Under the pieces are notes generated by a model. That model was given only the letters and a program-made list of their open reading frames with translations, had not been told where the DNA came from and did not search any database. A program made the position numbers and the translations under genes. A DNA stretch of 37,398 nucleotides from Pelotomaculum terephthalicicum JT (GTDB taxonomy: Bacteria; Bacillota; Desulfotomaculia; Desulfotomaculales; Pelotomaculaceae): assembly GCF_022410535.1 (NCBI RefSeq), contig NZ_JAKNBL010000028.1, forward strand, positions 1 through 37,398, in the 5' to 3' direction. Numbering within the stretch: the first letter of the stretch is position 1; the number at the start of each line of letters is the position of its first letter. Positions 8,952 through 16,699 of the stretch are shown in pieces.

Positions 8952-10355
8952 ATGAAACCGCTGAGTGTTGAGCAGGTGCTGCACGCTGCCGGAGGACGGC
9001 TGCTTTGCGGCAGCCGTGACAAAAAGTTTCTTTTGGTGCATACGGATTCGAAAAAAAAAGGGAATAACTCATTGTTTGTGCCGATTATCGGCAGCCGGGT
9101 TGACGGACATGATTTTATTGAAGACGCTTTTGCAAATGGTGCGGCGGGAGTGCTGACCCAGCGGCATAAAGATGATGTCGTCGGTGAAGGTGTGTGGATT
9201 GCTGTTGATAATACTCGCAAGGCACTCCAGGATATCGCCTGCTATCACCGCGGGCGCTTTAATATCCCTGTTACAGCGGTGACAGGCAGCGCAGGGAAAA
9301 CTTCCACCAGGGAAATGATAGCCGCCGCGCTGTCAGCGGAAAAGTGTGTTTTGAAGACAGAAGGCAACTTTAACAGCAGGGTCGGATTGCCGTTGACGAT
9401 CCTTATGCTGGAAGACCGGCATGAAGCCGGCGTTGTGGAAATAGGAATGAGCGAATTTGGTGAAATAGCAGAGCTGTCTTTAATTGCGAAGCCTGATATT
9501 GCCGTGGTGACTAATATAGGGATTTCACATATTGAGCAGTTGGGTTCGCTGGAAAACATACAGCGTGAAAAAATGAGCATCACTCGCGGCATGAATAATA
9601 ATGGAATCGTTATTCTGAATGGTGATGATCCATTGCTTGCGGAATATAAAGGGAAAATGCGCCACAAGACGTTTTTTTACGGGTTGGCTGACTGGTGTGA
9701 CTACCGCGCTGAATGTGTGGAACATGGCAACAATAGTTCCAGCTTTGAATTCGTATATCCTGAAGGCAGGCAAAGAGTTTACGTTCCGGCGGCGGGCAGG
9801 CACAACGTCTATAACGCTCTGGCGGCTTTATCGGCAGCATGTCAAAACGGCATTGAGCTTGACGCGGCCGCAAGGGGACTGTCTGCGTTCAAAGGCGAAA
9901 AGATGCGTCAACAGCTGCTGGAATCAGGTGATCTGCATATTATTGACGACACTTACAACGCCAGTCCGGATTCCATGGCGGCCGCCTTGTTGGTGCTGGC
10001 CGGCATGAACGGCGTCAAAAGACGTATCGCCGTGCTTGCCGACATGATGGAACTGGGACGGTTTGCTTACCAAAGTCATTTTGATCTGGGGGTAAAAGCG
10101 GCGGAATACGGTATTGACGTGGTTTTGACGGTTGGCACGCGAGCCGCGTGGATAGCGGAGGGCATAGAATCTGTACGAGGATGTACGGGGGTGGAGAAGT
10201 ATGCTGATAATAAAGGCGCCTTGGAAAGCCTGAAAAAAATGATCAAAAGCGGCGACGCTGTTTTGGTAAAAGGTTCGCGCAGCATGCGTACGGAGGAAAT
10301 TGTCGCGGGAATAAAAGATAAAGTTATGGACGTGTGTCGCAATGGGGAATACTAA
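8952..10355 (+). CDS. murF: UDP-MurNAc-tripeptide D-Ala-D-Ala ligase MurF
   Basis: MurF finishes the cytoplasmic pentapeptide precursor by adding D-Ala-D-Ala. The Mur-ligase ATP loop VTGSAGKTSTREM is at about 110-122. The central domain has VVTNIGISHIEQLGS, followed by the conserved AGRHNVYNALAAL and the late DDTYNASPDSM typical of MurF. A frame opens at GTG 8943, but AGGTGG at 8941-8946 is placed for ATG 8952, giving 467 residues. It lies 21 bases after murE and is the last gene of the tight group; 92 bases then separate it from ireB. Confidence 0.96.
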   Translation: MKPLSVEQVLHAAGGRLLCGSRDKKFLLVHTDSKKKGNNSLFVPIIGSRVDGHDFIEDAFANGAAGVLTQRHKDDVVGEGVWIAVDNTRKALQDIACYHRGRFNIPVTAVTGSAGKTSTREMIAAALSAEKCVLKTEGNFNSRVGLPLTILMLEDRHEAGVVEIGMSEFGEIAELSLIAKPDIAVVTNIGISHIEQLGSLENIQREKMSITRGMNNNGIVILNGDDPLLAEYKGKMRHKTFFYGLADWCDYRAECVEHGNNSSSFEFVYPEGRQRVYVPAAGRHNVYNALAALSAACQNGIELDAAARGLSAFKGEKMRQQLLESGDLHIIDDTYNASPDSMAAALLVLAGMNGVKRRIAVLADMMELGRFAYQSHFDLGVKAAEYGIDVVLTVGTRAAWIAEGIESVRGCTGVEKYADNKGALESLKKMIKSGDAVLVKGSRSMRTEEIVAGIKDKVMDVCRNGEY

Positions 10356-10447
10356 GAATATCTTTTATAGTTATATTTAGCAATGGAGGAAATGAAAAGC
10401 AGGTGTAGAATATTAGTAAATACAATGGTGGAAAGGGGGTTCGCGCG

Positions 10448-10711
10448 ATGACGTGGGATAATACTGACGAGACTATGATGTTTAAAATTCAAGGCGAGGA
10501 TTATAACCAGGCGCGGGATATCTTGCTTAAGGTTTACGCGGCCTTGGTTGAAAAAGGATACAATCCCATTAACCAGCTTGTCGGCTATTTGCTGTCAGGA
10601 GACCCCGCTTATATTACCAGTCACGGGAATGCCCGCAGTTTGATCCGCCGCTTGGAACGGGATGAGTTGCTGGAGGAACTGGTAAAATATTATCTCAGAA
10701 ATAGTATCTGA
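10448..10711 (+). CDS. ireB: IreB family regulatory phosphoprotein (UPF0297)
   Basis: An 87-residue protein of the UPF0297/IreB family (YrzL in Bacillus). In Enterococcus, IreB is a substrate of the PASTA kinase IreK and dampens cephalosporin resistance; that role is transferred by homology only. The family core [20 protein letters not shown] followed by [20 protein letters not shown] is clear and the length matches. GGAAAGGGGGT precedes the ATG. A 19-codon frame from 10392 ends in a TGA that overlaps this ATG, so some translational coupling is possible. In many Firmicutes the gene stands between alaS and ruvX; here the Mur block and an aldo/keto reductase are interposed. Confidence 0.93.
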   Translation: MTWDNTDETMMFKIQGEDYNQARDILLKVYAALVEKGYNPINQLVGYLLSGDPAYITSHGNARSLIRRLERDELLEELVKYYLRNSI

Positions 10712-10734
10712 CCCTTGACAGGAGATGGCGGCAG

Positions 10735-11682
10735 TTGCAGTACAGGGTGCTTGGAAGGACGGGCATAACAGTATCCCGCTTGTGTTTCGGGGCGCTTACC
10801 ATTGGTCCGCTGCAGGCCAACCTGCCCCTGGCGGAAGGAGCCGGCGTGATCCGCAAGGCGTTGGAAGCGGGGGTAAATTTTATTGACACCGCGGAGCTTT
10901 ATGGCACTTATCCTTATATTCGTGAAGCGCTCCGGGATTTTGGCCGGGAAGTTGTCGTGGTATCAAAATGTTACGCCTATACCGGTCAGGGTATGCGGGA
11001 GAGCGTTGAAAAAGCGCTTAAGCTGATTGGCAGAGATTATATAGATGTTTTCATGCTGCATGAGCAAGAATCATTATTAACGATAAAAGGTCACTGGGAA
11101 GCTATAGAATATTTGTTGGAAGCCAGGGAAAAAGGTCTTGTGCGCGCCATCGGTGTGTCCACTCACCATGTGCAAGGAGTGCTGGGCGCCGCCGCTGTTC
11201 CGGAGATAGATGTGATCCACCCGCTGCTCAATATGGCGGGGATAGGGATCAGGGGAGGTACGGCGCAAGACATGCTCCAGGCCATCAGAAAAGCCTTTAA
11301 TGCTGGAAAAGGGATTTACGCTATGAAAGCGTTGGGCGGGGGGCATCTGCTGAGTCGTTCCGAAGAGGCCTTGAATTATATTTTATCTATACCTGAATTG
11401 GCTTCTGTGGCGGTGGGGATGAGCTCCCGGGATGAAGTCGATTATAACACGCGTCTTTTTAGTGGACAGACTGTTCCGTCAAGTTTGGAGGCAAAGGTGG
11501 CCCGCCGGCCGCGGCGCTTATGTATCGAGGAATGGTGTCCCGGATGCGGCGAATGTGTAAAAAGGTGTACGTCAGGCGCGATAAGCCTGTCCGGCGGCAA
11601 GGCTGTGGCAGACATGGCGAAGTGCACTCTTTGTGGTTACTGCGGATCGGTTTGCCCTGAATTCTGTATTAAAGTCATTTAA
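10735..11682 (+). CDS. Aldo/keto reductase with C-terminal 2[4Fe-4S] ferredoxin domain
   Basis: A 315-residue oxidoreductase. Residues 1-245 form an aldo/keto reductase barrel, with GRTGITVSRLCFG at the start and the usual catalytic set: Asp and Tyr in FIDTAELYG, Lys in VVVSKCY and His in FMLHEQE. The last 60 residues carry two perfect CxxCxxCxxxC clusters (CPGCGECVKRC and CTLCGYCGSVC), predicted to bind two 4Fe-4S centres. This fusion is common in strict anaerobes and suggests electron exchange with ferredoxin as well as a nicotinamide cofactor; the physiological substrate is unknown. The start is TTG 10735 with AGGAGA 9 bases before. It lies between ireB and ruvX without evident functional link. 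Confidence 0.92.
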   Translation: MQYRVLGRTGITVSRLCFGALTIGPLQANLPLAEGAGVIRKALEAGVNFIDTAELYGTYPYIREALRDFGREVVVVSKCYAYTGQGMRESVEKALKLIGRDYIDVFMLHEQESLLTIKGHWEAIEYLLEAREKGLVRAIGVSTHHVQGVLGAAAVPEIDVIHPLLNMAGIGIRGGTAQDMLQAIRKAFNAGKGIYAMKALGGGHLLSRSEEALNYILSIPELASVAVGMSSRDEVDYNTRLFSGQTVPSSLEAKVARRPRRLCIEEWCPGCGECVKRCTSGAISLSGGKAVADMAKCTLCGYCGSVCPEFCIKVI

Positions 11683-11699
11683 TTAAGGGGATTTTTTGT

Positions 11700-12137
11700 T
11701 TGGAGCGGATAATGGGCCTTGATTTGGGGGATAAAAGAATTGGTGTGGCAGTCAGCGACCCGATGGGATGGACTGCCCAAGGGGTGGAGGTGATTGTCAG
11801 CAAAGGTTCACGCGAGGCGGATATAAAAAAGATTGCGGAGGCAGCCCGAAAATACGAGGTTGAGCGCATAGTTGTCGGGTTGCCGATAAATATGAACGGC
11901 AGTTCCGGCCAGCGTGCGGAAAAAATTAAGACCTTTGCGAACCGGTTATCGGGAGCGCTTCATCTGCCCGTCGAACTGTGGGATGAGCGCCTCTCCACAG
12001 CGGAGGCGGAAAAGCTGCTGATTAAAGCCGATCTCAGCCGCTCCAGACGGCGGCAGGTGATTGATAAAATGGCTGCCGCTTTAATCCTGCAGGGCTATCT
12101 CGACAGCCGCAGCAGGAAAACATCCCCCGGAAGCTAG
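11700..12137 (+). CDS. ruvX: RuvX/YqgF Holliday-junction resolvase-like nuclease
   Basis: A 145-residue RNase H-fold protein. The first strand MGLDLGDKRIGVAVSDP bears the first acidic residue, VVGLPINMNGSSG is the second hallmark, and LWDERLSTAEAE with a late Asp (IDKMAAALIL) completes the active site. Family members process 16S rRNA ends and/or resolve Holliday junctions; which activity applies here is not decidable. TTG 11700 follows AAGGGG at 9 bases and yields the usual short N-terminus; ATG 11712 is an internal alternative. It is part of the conserved ireB-ruvX-DUF1292 neighbourhood. Confidence 0.94.
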   Translation: MERIMGLDLGDKRIGVAVSDPMGWTAQGVEVIVSKGSREADIKKIAEAARKYEVERIVVGLPINMNGSSGQRAEKIKTFANRLSGALHLPVELWDERLSTAEAEKLLIKADLSRSRRRQVIDKMAAALILQGYLDSRSRKTSPGS

Positions 12138-12181
12138 AAATGGCCAGGGTTGTTCAATACTGAATGAAATGTTAGAATTTC

Positions 12182-12211
12182 TTGACTTGTGACCATTCTT
12201 AGGTGTAATAT
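12182..12211 (+). promoter_or_regulatory. Probable promoter of the DUF1292 gene
   Basis: TTGACT (12182-12187) and TAATAT (12206-12211) are separated by 18 bases, about 30 bases upstream of the GTG start of the DUF1292 gene. Each box has one or two deviations from consensus, so it is likely but not certain. Confidence 0.5.
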
Positions 12212-12241
12212 TATCAATAAATTGCTGAAGAGGTGAAAACG

Positions 12242-12505
12242 GTGGCCGAACAAGAAGAAGTAATAACTCTGATTGATGAAGAAGGCGCGGAACATGACTT
12301 TATGGTCATTGATATCATAGAGGTGGACGGTTCTGAATATGCTATCTTGTTGCCTGTGGAGGAAGACAGCGAAGAGGCGATCATCCTGAAAATTACATAT
12401 GATGACGACGGAAACGAGCTGCTAGTCGATATTGAGGAAGATGAGGAATGGGAGAAAGTCGCTGACGCATGGGAAGAGAGAATAAACTTGGAAGAAGTTG
12501 AGTGA
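12242..12505 (+). CDS. DUF1292 family acidic protein (YrzB-like)
   Basis: A very acidic 87-residue protein of the DUF1292 family, function unknown. The pattern EEVITLIDEEGAEHDFMVID, EYAILLPVEE and ILKITYDDDGNELLVDIEDEEEW-like ending (seen here with one residue difference) fits the family, which in Firmicutes follows ruvX almost invariably. AGAGGTGA at 12229-12236 points to GTG 12242 rather than the in-frame GTG at 12233. A promoter precedes the gene and a terminator-like element follows, so it may be a single-gene unit. Confidence 0.9.
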   Translation: MAEQEEVITLIDEEGAEHDFMVIDIIEVDGSEYAILLPVEEDSEEAIILKITYDDDGNELLVDIEEDEEWEKVADAWEERINLEEVE

Positions 12506-12518
12506 AATTTAGATAATG

Positions 12519-12558
12519 TGGCTGGTTGAGGAGTTTGACTCCGCAAGCGGCTTTTTTA
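12519..12558 (+). terminator. Likely intrinsic terminator after the DUF1292 gene
   Basis: GGAGT-TTG-ACTCC forms a small stem, enclosed by GGCTG and CGGCT (with wobble pairs), followed directly by TTTTTT at 12552-12557. The branched form is less tidy than a classic terminator, but the T run and position support it. Confidence 0.45.
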
Positions 12559-12641
12559 TTGTTGGCGCGTGGTCTGTGGATGACTGTTTAATGGTTTTCG
12601 AACATATCATTATGTAAATGATTAAAATAAGGGGTGTGGTT

Positions 12642-14192
12642 GTGCCCGTGAGAAGCACCCGCGTTGTGGTATGTGTGCTAGCCGTAGTTGCACTTATAAC
12701 GCCATTGGTTTTTTTTAGCTCGGGGTTTTTTAGCTCCACATCAGAGAAGGTATTGCCCGGTGTGGAGGTTATGGGCATTGAGCTGGGAAATTTAAACAAG
12801 CCGGAAGGCGCGGCAAAGCTTTCTGAACTGGAAAAAAGCCTGCGGGCTGCCAAGGTGACGCTTTGTTATCAGGACCAGCGCTGGCCGTTGCTGTTAAATG
12901 AAGCAGGATTTGAACTGGATGAGGAGGCGGTAATGGACGCGGCCCTCCAGGCCGGGCGAAAGGGCAGCCTGATCCAGCAGTGGCGGGACAGAAAGCAGCT
13001 AAAGCAAAGCGGCATGATCATTTCTCCCGCTGTTGGGTTTGATCAGGATAGGCTGAGTCAACGGGTGAAAGAGTTGACCCGCGGCATAACCGTTGATCCT
13101 GTCGACGCGAATTTTATAATAGACGCAAATGACGCGGTTTCCGTGCGGCCGGCGAAAGACGGTACAATCATAGATATGGAAAAGTTGACGGTCGACCTTA
13201 CCTCAGCCATTGTTGAAAGTCAAAAACCGGAAGTGGAAATGGCCATGATTACCGTGCCGCCCGCCCGTTCGACTGAGATGGTCCAGTCGATGGGGATAAA
13301 CGGCCTCCTGGCCGGTTATACCACCTGGTTTGATCCCGCCAAAGTAAGCCGCACCTATAATATCAGCGTGGCGGCGCACGCTTTTGACGAACAACTAATC
13401 CGCCCGGGACATGAGGTGTCTTTTAATAAAGTAGTCGGCCCGCGTAGTTCGGAAACGGGCTATAAGACTGCTCCCATAATTGTCAACAATGAGTTTGTGG
13501 ATGGCGTGGGAGGCGGAGTGTGCCAGGTGTCCACAACCCTCTATAACTGTGTCCTGCTGGCCGGCCTGGAAATTGTGGAACGTTCCAACCACTCCCTGCC
13601 GGTCACCTATGTGCCAATCGGCCGGGACGCCACCGTGGTATACGACGAGATAGATTTTAGGTTTCGCAACAATACGGAAAGTTACATTTTTATCAAGTCT
13701 TTTGTTTCCGGAGGGCAGATTGGTTTAAAGATATATGGCAATACCGCCTATAAAAAAGATGTGCGGGTGAGTTCCTGGGTTACTCAGGAGATCGAGCCTG
13801 GTGTGGTTTACGAGAATGATCCCAACCTGCTTAAAGGCGAGCAGGTTGTTAAGCAGGAAGGCCAGAAAGGGTTTAAAGCGTCAGCGGAGCGGGTATTCTT
13901 TTCAAATGGCGCGGTGGAAAAAAGAGAATATCTTTCTTCCAGTGAATATAGTCCGGTGAATAAAGTGATTGCGGTTGGCACCTTGGAACAAGCCCTGCCG
14001 CAAATTGCACCCTCAACTCCTTCACCGGGGGCGGGCGGGGCAAACAAGCCGGCTGGCGGTCGAAACGTCCAGAGCAATACAAATCAGAACATGGGCGGTG
14101 TGAATGGCGGGAATAACAGCGGGACGGAAAGCAGCGTAAACCAAACGGTTAATCAGGCGATCCCTGCGTTAAAGCCTTCCGCCAATCAATGA
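12642..14192 (+). CDS. VanW family surface protein with peptidoglycan-binding-like domain
   Basis: A 516-residue membrane-anchored envelope protein. After a short basic N-terminus there is one hydrophobic segment (about 8-28), then two repeats of a PG-binding type 4-like domain (about 35-220). The VanW domain covers about 240-370, with AFDEQLIRPGHEVSFN, GPRSSETGY, GGGVCQVSTTLYN and ERSNHSLPVTYVP. A G5-like stretch follows (VYENDPNLLKGEQVVKQEG). The last 60 residues are a disordered Pro/Gly/Asn/Gln tail. VanW's biochemical role is unknown; a cell-wall function is inferred. AAGGGG at 12629-12634 supports GTG 12642; the in-frame ATG 12618 has no ribosome site. mltG follows. Confidence 0.9.
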   Translation: MPVRSTRVVVCVLAVVALITPLVFFSSGFFSSTSEKVLPGVEVMGIELGNLNKPEGAAKLSELEKSLRAAKVTLCYQDQRWPLLLNEAGFELDEEAVMDAALQAGRKGSLIQQWRDRKQLKQSGMIISPAVGFDQDRLSQRVKELTRGITVDPVDANFIIDANDAVSVRPAKDGTIIDMEKLTVDLTSAIVESQKPEVEMAMITVPPARSTEMVQSMGINGLLAGYTTWFDPAKVSRTYNISVAAHAFDEQLIRPGHEVSFNKVVGPRSSETGYKTAPIIVNNEFVDGVGGGVCQVSTTLYNCVLLAGLEIVERSNHSLPVTYVPIGRDATVVYDEIDFRFRNNTESYIFIKSFVSGGQIGLKIYGNTAYKKDVRVSSWVTQEIEPGVVYENDPNLLKGEQVVKQEGQKGFKASAERVFFSNGAVEKREYLSSSEYSPVNKVIAVGTLEQALPQIAPSTPSPGAGGANKPAGGRNVQSNTNQNMGGVNGGNNSGTESSVNQTVNQAIPALKPSANQ

Positions 14193-14284
14193 GGCGCGAG
14201 TCGGAGCGGGATTGCGGCAAACCAGGTTAACGGTGCGGCAGCGTTCAATAATCCGTGTCAAATAGGATTACGGAAAGATATGTT

Positions 14285-15346
14285 ATGAGGCTTGGCATGG
14301 GCAAGTTAAAAGAAAAAAAAACCGCGGGCAGATGGCTGGTGAGATATAAGTTTTGCCTTTTAATCCCGTCAATTATTTTTTGTCTGGCAGCTATTGCTAT
14401 CAGCGCCTTGGTCTTGCTGTCGCCCGTGGCGCCGCCCGGCAAGGCCGGGGATGTGATCGTGACTGTGCCCCTGCAGGCGTCCGCCGGGCAGGTGGGGGAT
14501 ATCCTGCGGCAAAATAAACTGGTGCGGAGCGCTGCGGCGTTTAGTCTTTTGGCCAGGTGGAAAGGGCAGGACGGACAGATCAAGGCTGGTGAGTATATGC
14601 TGAACAACGGGCTTTCAATGTCGCAAATATTGGCTGAATTAATTGACGGCCGCCTGGTGGTCCAGACATTTACCGTGCCCGAAGGATTTACCACCGCCCA
14701 AATAGCCGACCTGCTCGAAAGCAAGGGGCTGGTTAACCGGGAGCGTTTTTACAGGGCGGTTGCCAACGACGATTACAGCTACTCTTTTATCCGGGATTTG
14801 CCGAAAAATGAAAAGCGTCTGGAAGGCTATCTTTTTCCGGATACCTACCAGGTAACCAGGGGTATCAGTGAAAGTGCCATCATTGAGCTGATGCTGAGCC
14901 GTTTTGAGCAGGAAATAAATGATCTTGACTATACTGCGCTGGCGCTGGCAGCGGGGCTGACTCTGCACCAGGCTGTGACCATCGCTTCGCTGGTGGAGCG
15001 GGAGGCAAAAATTGAGGAGGATAAGCCGTTAATAGCCGGGGTAATTTATAACCGCCTGTCTTGCTCCATGCTCCTGCAAGTCGATGCGACGGTGCAATAT
15101 GCCCTGGGAGCTAACAAGCCGCAGCTTTCCTATAAAGATTTGGAAGTCGATTCACCTTATAATACTTACCGCGCGCAAGGGCTTCCGCCCGGGCCGATAG
15201 CCGCGCCCGGCAGGTCCTCATTGCTTGCGGCGGTTCATCCGGTAGTGACAGGTGATTTTTATTATGTTGCCAAGCCGGACGGCTCCCATGCCTTTGCCAG
15301 AACGCTGGCGGAGCACAATGCCAATGAAGAGAGGTATCTGCAGTGA
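14285..15346 (+). CDS. mltG: Endolytic transglycosylase MltG
   Basis: MltG is a membrane-anchored lytic transglycosylase that cuts nascent glycan strands and is thought to release them from the membrane. One N-terminal transmembrane helix (about 20-42) precedes a LysM-like domain (VPLQASAGQVGDILRQNKLV). The YceG domain follows, with VPEGFTTAQIADLLESKG and EGYLFPDTYQV. The catalytic Glu, in SLVEREAK, is about residue 238. LLQVDATVQYALG and SPYNTYRAQGLPPGPI are also conserved. The frame is open from GTG 14255, but ATG 14285 has GGAAAG 8 bases before it and is preferred. The stop overlaps the U32 start by 4 bases, so the two are translationally coupled. Confidence 0.95.
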   Translation: MRLGMGKLKEKKTAGRWLVRYKFCLLIPSIIFCLAAIAISALVLLSPVAPPGKAGDVIVTVPLQASAGQVGDILRQNKLVRSAAAFSLLARWKGQDGQIKAGEYMLNNGLSMSQILAELIDGRLVVQTFTVPEGFTTAQIADLLESKGLVNRERFYRAVANDDYSYSFIRDLPKNEKRLEGYLFPDTYQVTRGISESAIIELMLSRFEQEINDLDYTALALAAGLTLHQAVTIASLVEREAKIEEDKPLIAGVIYNRLSCSMLLQVDATVQYALGANKPQLSYKDLEVDSPYNTYRAQGLPPGPIAAPGRSSLLAAVHPVVTGDFYYVAKPDGSHAFARTLAEHNANEERYLQ

Positions 15347-16563
15347 AGCAACCGGAGCTTCTGGCGCCTGCCGGAGACCTGGAAAAATTGAAAGTGGCCG
15401 TGCTTTACGGTGCTGATGCCGTCTACCTGGGTGGACGGCTTTTTGGGCTGCGCGCCGGCGCGGGAAATTTCAGTGAAGAAGAAATGGCTGCCGGGGTACG
15501 GTTTGCTCATGAAAAGGGAGTCCGGGTTTATATTACGGTAAATATATTCGCGCACAACAGCGATCTGACTGTCCTGCCCGGTTATCTTGACACTGTCCGG
15601 GCGGCCGGCGCGGACGGAGTGATTGTATCTGATCCGGGCGTGGTTGAGCTGGTAAGAAAGTTTCATCCGGCGTTACCGGTGCATTTAAGCACGCAGGCCA
15701 ATACCACCAATTGGTCTGCGGCGCGTTTTTGGGAAAAACAGGGTGTTTCCCGGATCATTCTGGCCCGCGAGTTGTCACTTGATGAAATCAGGGAAATCCG
15801 GGAGCGGGTGGGGGTGGAACTGGAGGTATTCGTCCACGGCGCCATGTGCATTTCGTATTCCGGGCGCTGTTTGTTGAGCAACTACTTCGCCGGCAGAGAT
15901 GCCAACAGGGGCGACTGCGCGCAGTCCTGCCGCTGGAAGTACGCCCTGGTGGAGGAAACAAGACCGGGAGTGTACCTGCCCTTTGAAGAAGATGAAAAGG
16001 GCGCGTATATCCTTAGTTCACGGGACCTTTGCCTGATTCGGCACATTCCCGAGCTGGCGGCGGCCGGCGTCAGCAGTTTTAAAATCGAAGGCAGAATGAA
16101 AAGTATCCATTACGTGGCCGGGGTTGTGAAAGCTTACCGTGAGGCAATCGACGCTTTTTTTGCCGTCGGGTCGGGTTGCTGGAACCCGGACGCCTGGCTT
16201 GAGGAAATCAGCAAGGTAAGCCACCGTGAATACACCACCGGTTTTCTTTTCGGAAACCCGGGCGCGGCGGGCCAGCATTATCACAGTAAGATTTACCGGC
16301 GTCGCTATTCCTTTGCCGGCTTGGTTCGGGGCTACGATTCGCATACCGGGCTGGCGGTTGTGGAGCAGCGCAACCGCTTCGCCGCCGGTGACGAAATGGA
16401 AATACTTACGCCGACGGGAGGGCCTTTAAAGCTTAAGATCAGCGCTATTTACGACGAAGAAGGGAACTCAATAGAGGCCGCCCCGCACCCGCAGCAAATT
16501 GTCAGAATACCAGTGCAGAGAGAACTGCAAGAATACTCCATGCTGAGAAAGCCGCTGGAATGA
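15343..16563 (+). CDS. U32 family peptidase / tRNA-hydroxylation protein (TrhP-like)
   Basis: A 406-residue U32 family protein. The N-terminal barrel opens with PELLAPAGDLEKLKVAVLYGADAVY-type sequence. The family signature is complete: EVFVHGAMCISYSGRC from about 161, with Cys169 and Cys176. GDCAQSCRWKY adds Cys192 and Cys196; four Cys of this type are thought to bind an Fe-S cluster. FKIEGRMKS follows and a small C-terminal beta domain ends the protein. Bacillus and E. coli relatives (TrhP, YegQ) are needed for prephenate-dependent hydroxylation of U34 in tRNA; others were called collagenase-like peptidases. The GTG start overlaps the mltG stop. A strong terminator closes the group. Confidence 0.92.
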   Translation: MKQPELLAPAGDLEKLKVAVLYGADAVYLGGRLFGLRAGAGNFSEEEMAAGVRFAHEKGVRVYITVNIFAHNSDLTVLPGYLDTVRAAGADGVIVSDPGVVELVRKFHPALPVHLSTQANTTNWSAARFWEKQGVSRIILARELSLDEIREIRERVGVELEVFVHGAMCISYSGRCLLSNYFAGRDANRGDCAQSCRWKYALVEETRPGVYLPFEEDEKGAYILSSRDLCLIRHIPELAAAGVSSFKIEGRMKSIHYVAGVVKAYREAIDAFFAVGSGCWNPDAWLEEISKVSHREYTTGFLFGNPGAAGQHYHSKIYRRRYSFAGLVRGYDSHTGLAVVEQRNRFAAGDEMEILTPTGGPLKLKISAIYDEEGNSIEAAPHPQQIVRIPVQRELQEYSMLRKPLE

Positions 16564-16589
16564 TAATTATTAAGTATATGTTCTAAATC

Positions 16590-16620
16590 AAGGACAGCGT
16601 GAAATACTTGCTGTCCTTTT
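16590..16620 (+). terminator. Intrinsic terminator after the U32 gene
   Basis: A perfect 9-bp stem, AAGGACAGC (16590-16598) with GCTGTCCTT (16610-16618), has an 11-base loop and ends in TTTT. It separates the mltG-U32 pair from the penicillin-binding protein gene. Confidence 0.85.
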
Positions 16621-16699
16621 AAATTGCAGCGTCTATGTATAACTATCTACATATCCGGCTAAGCTCTAATATATACTTGCATGGAAGGACCAGGAAATA

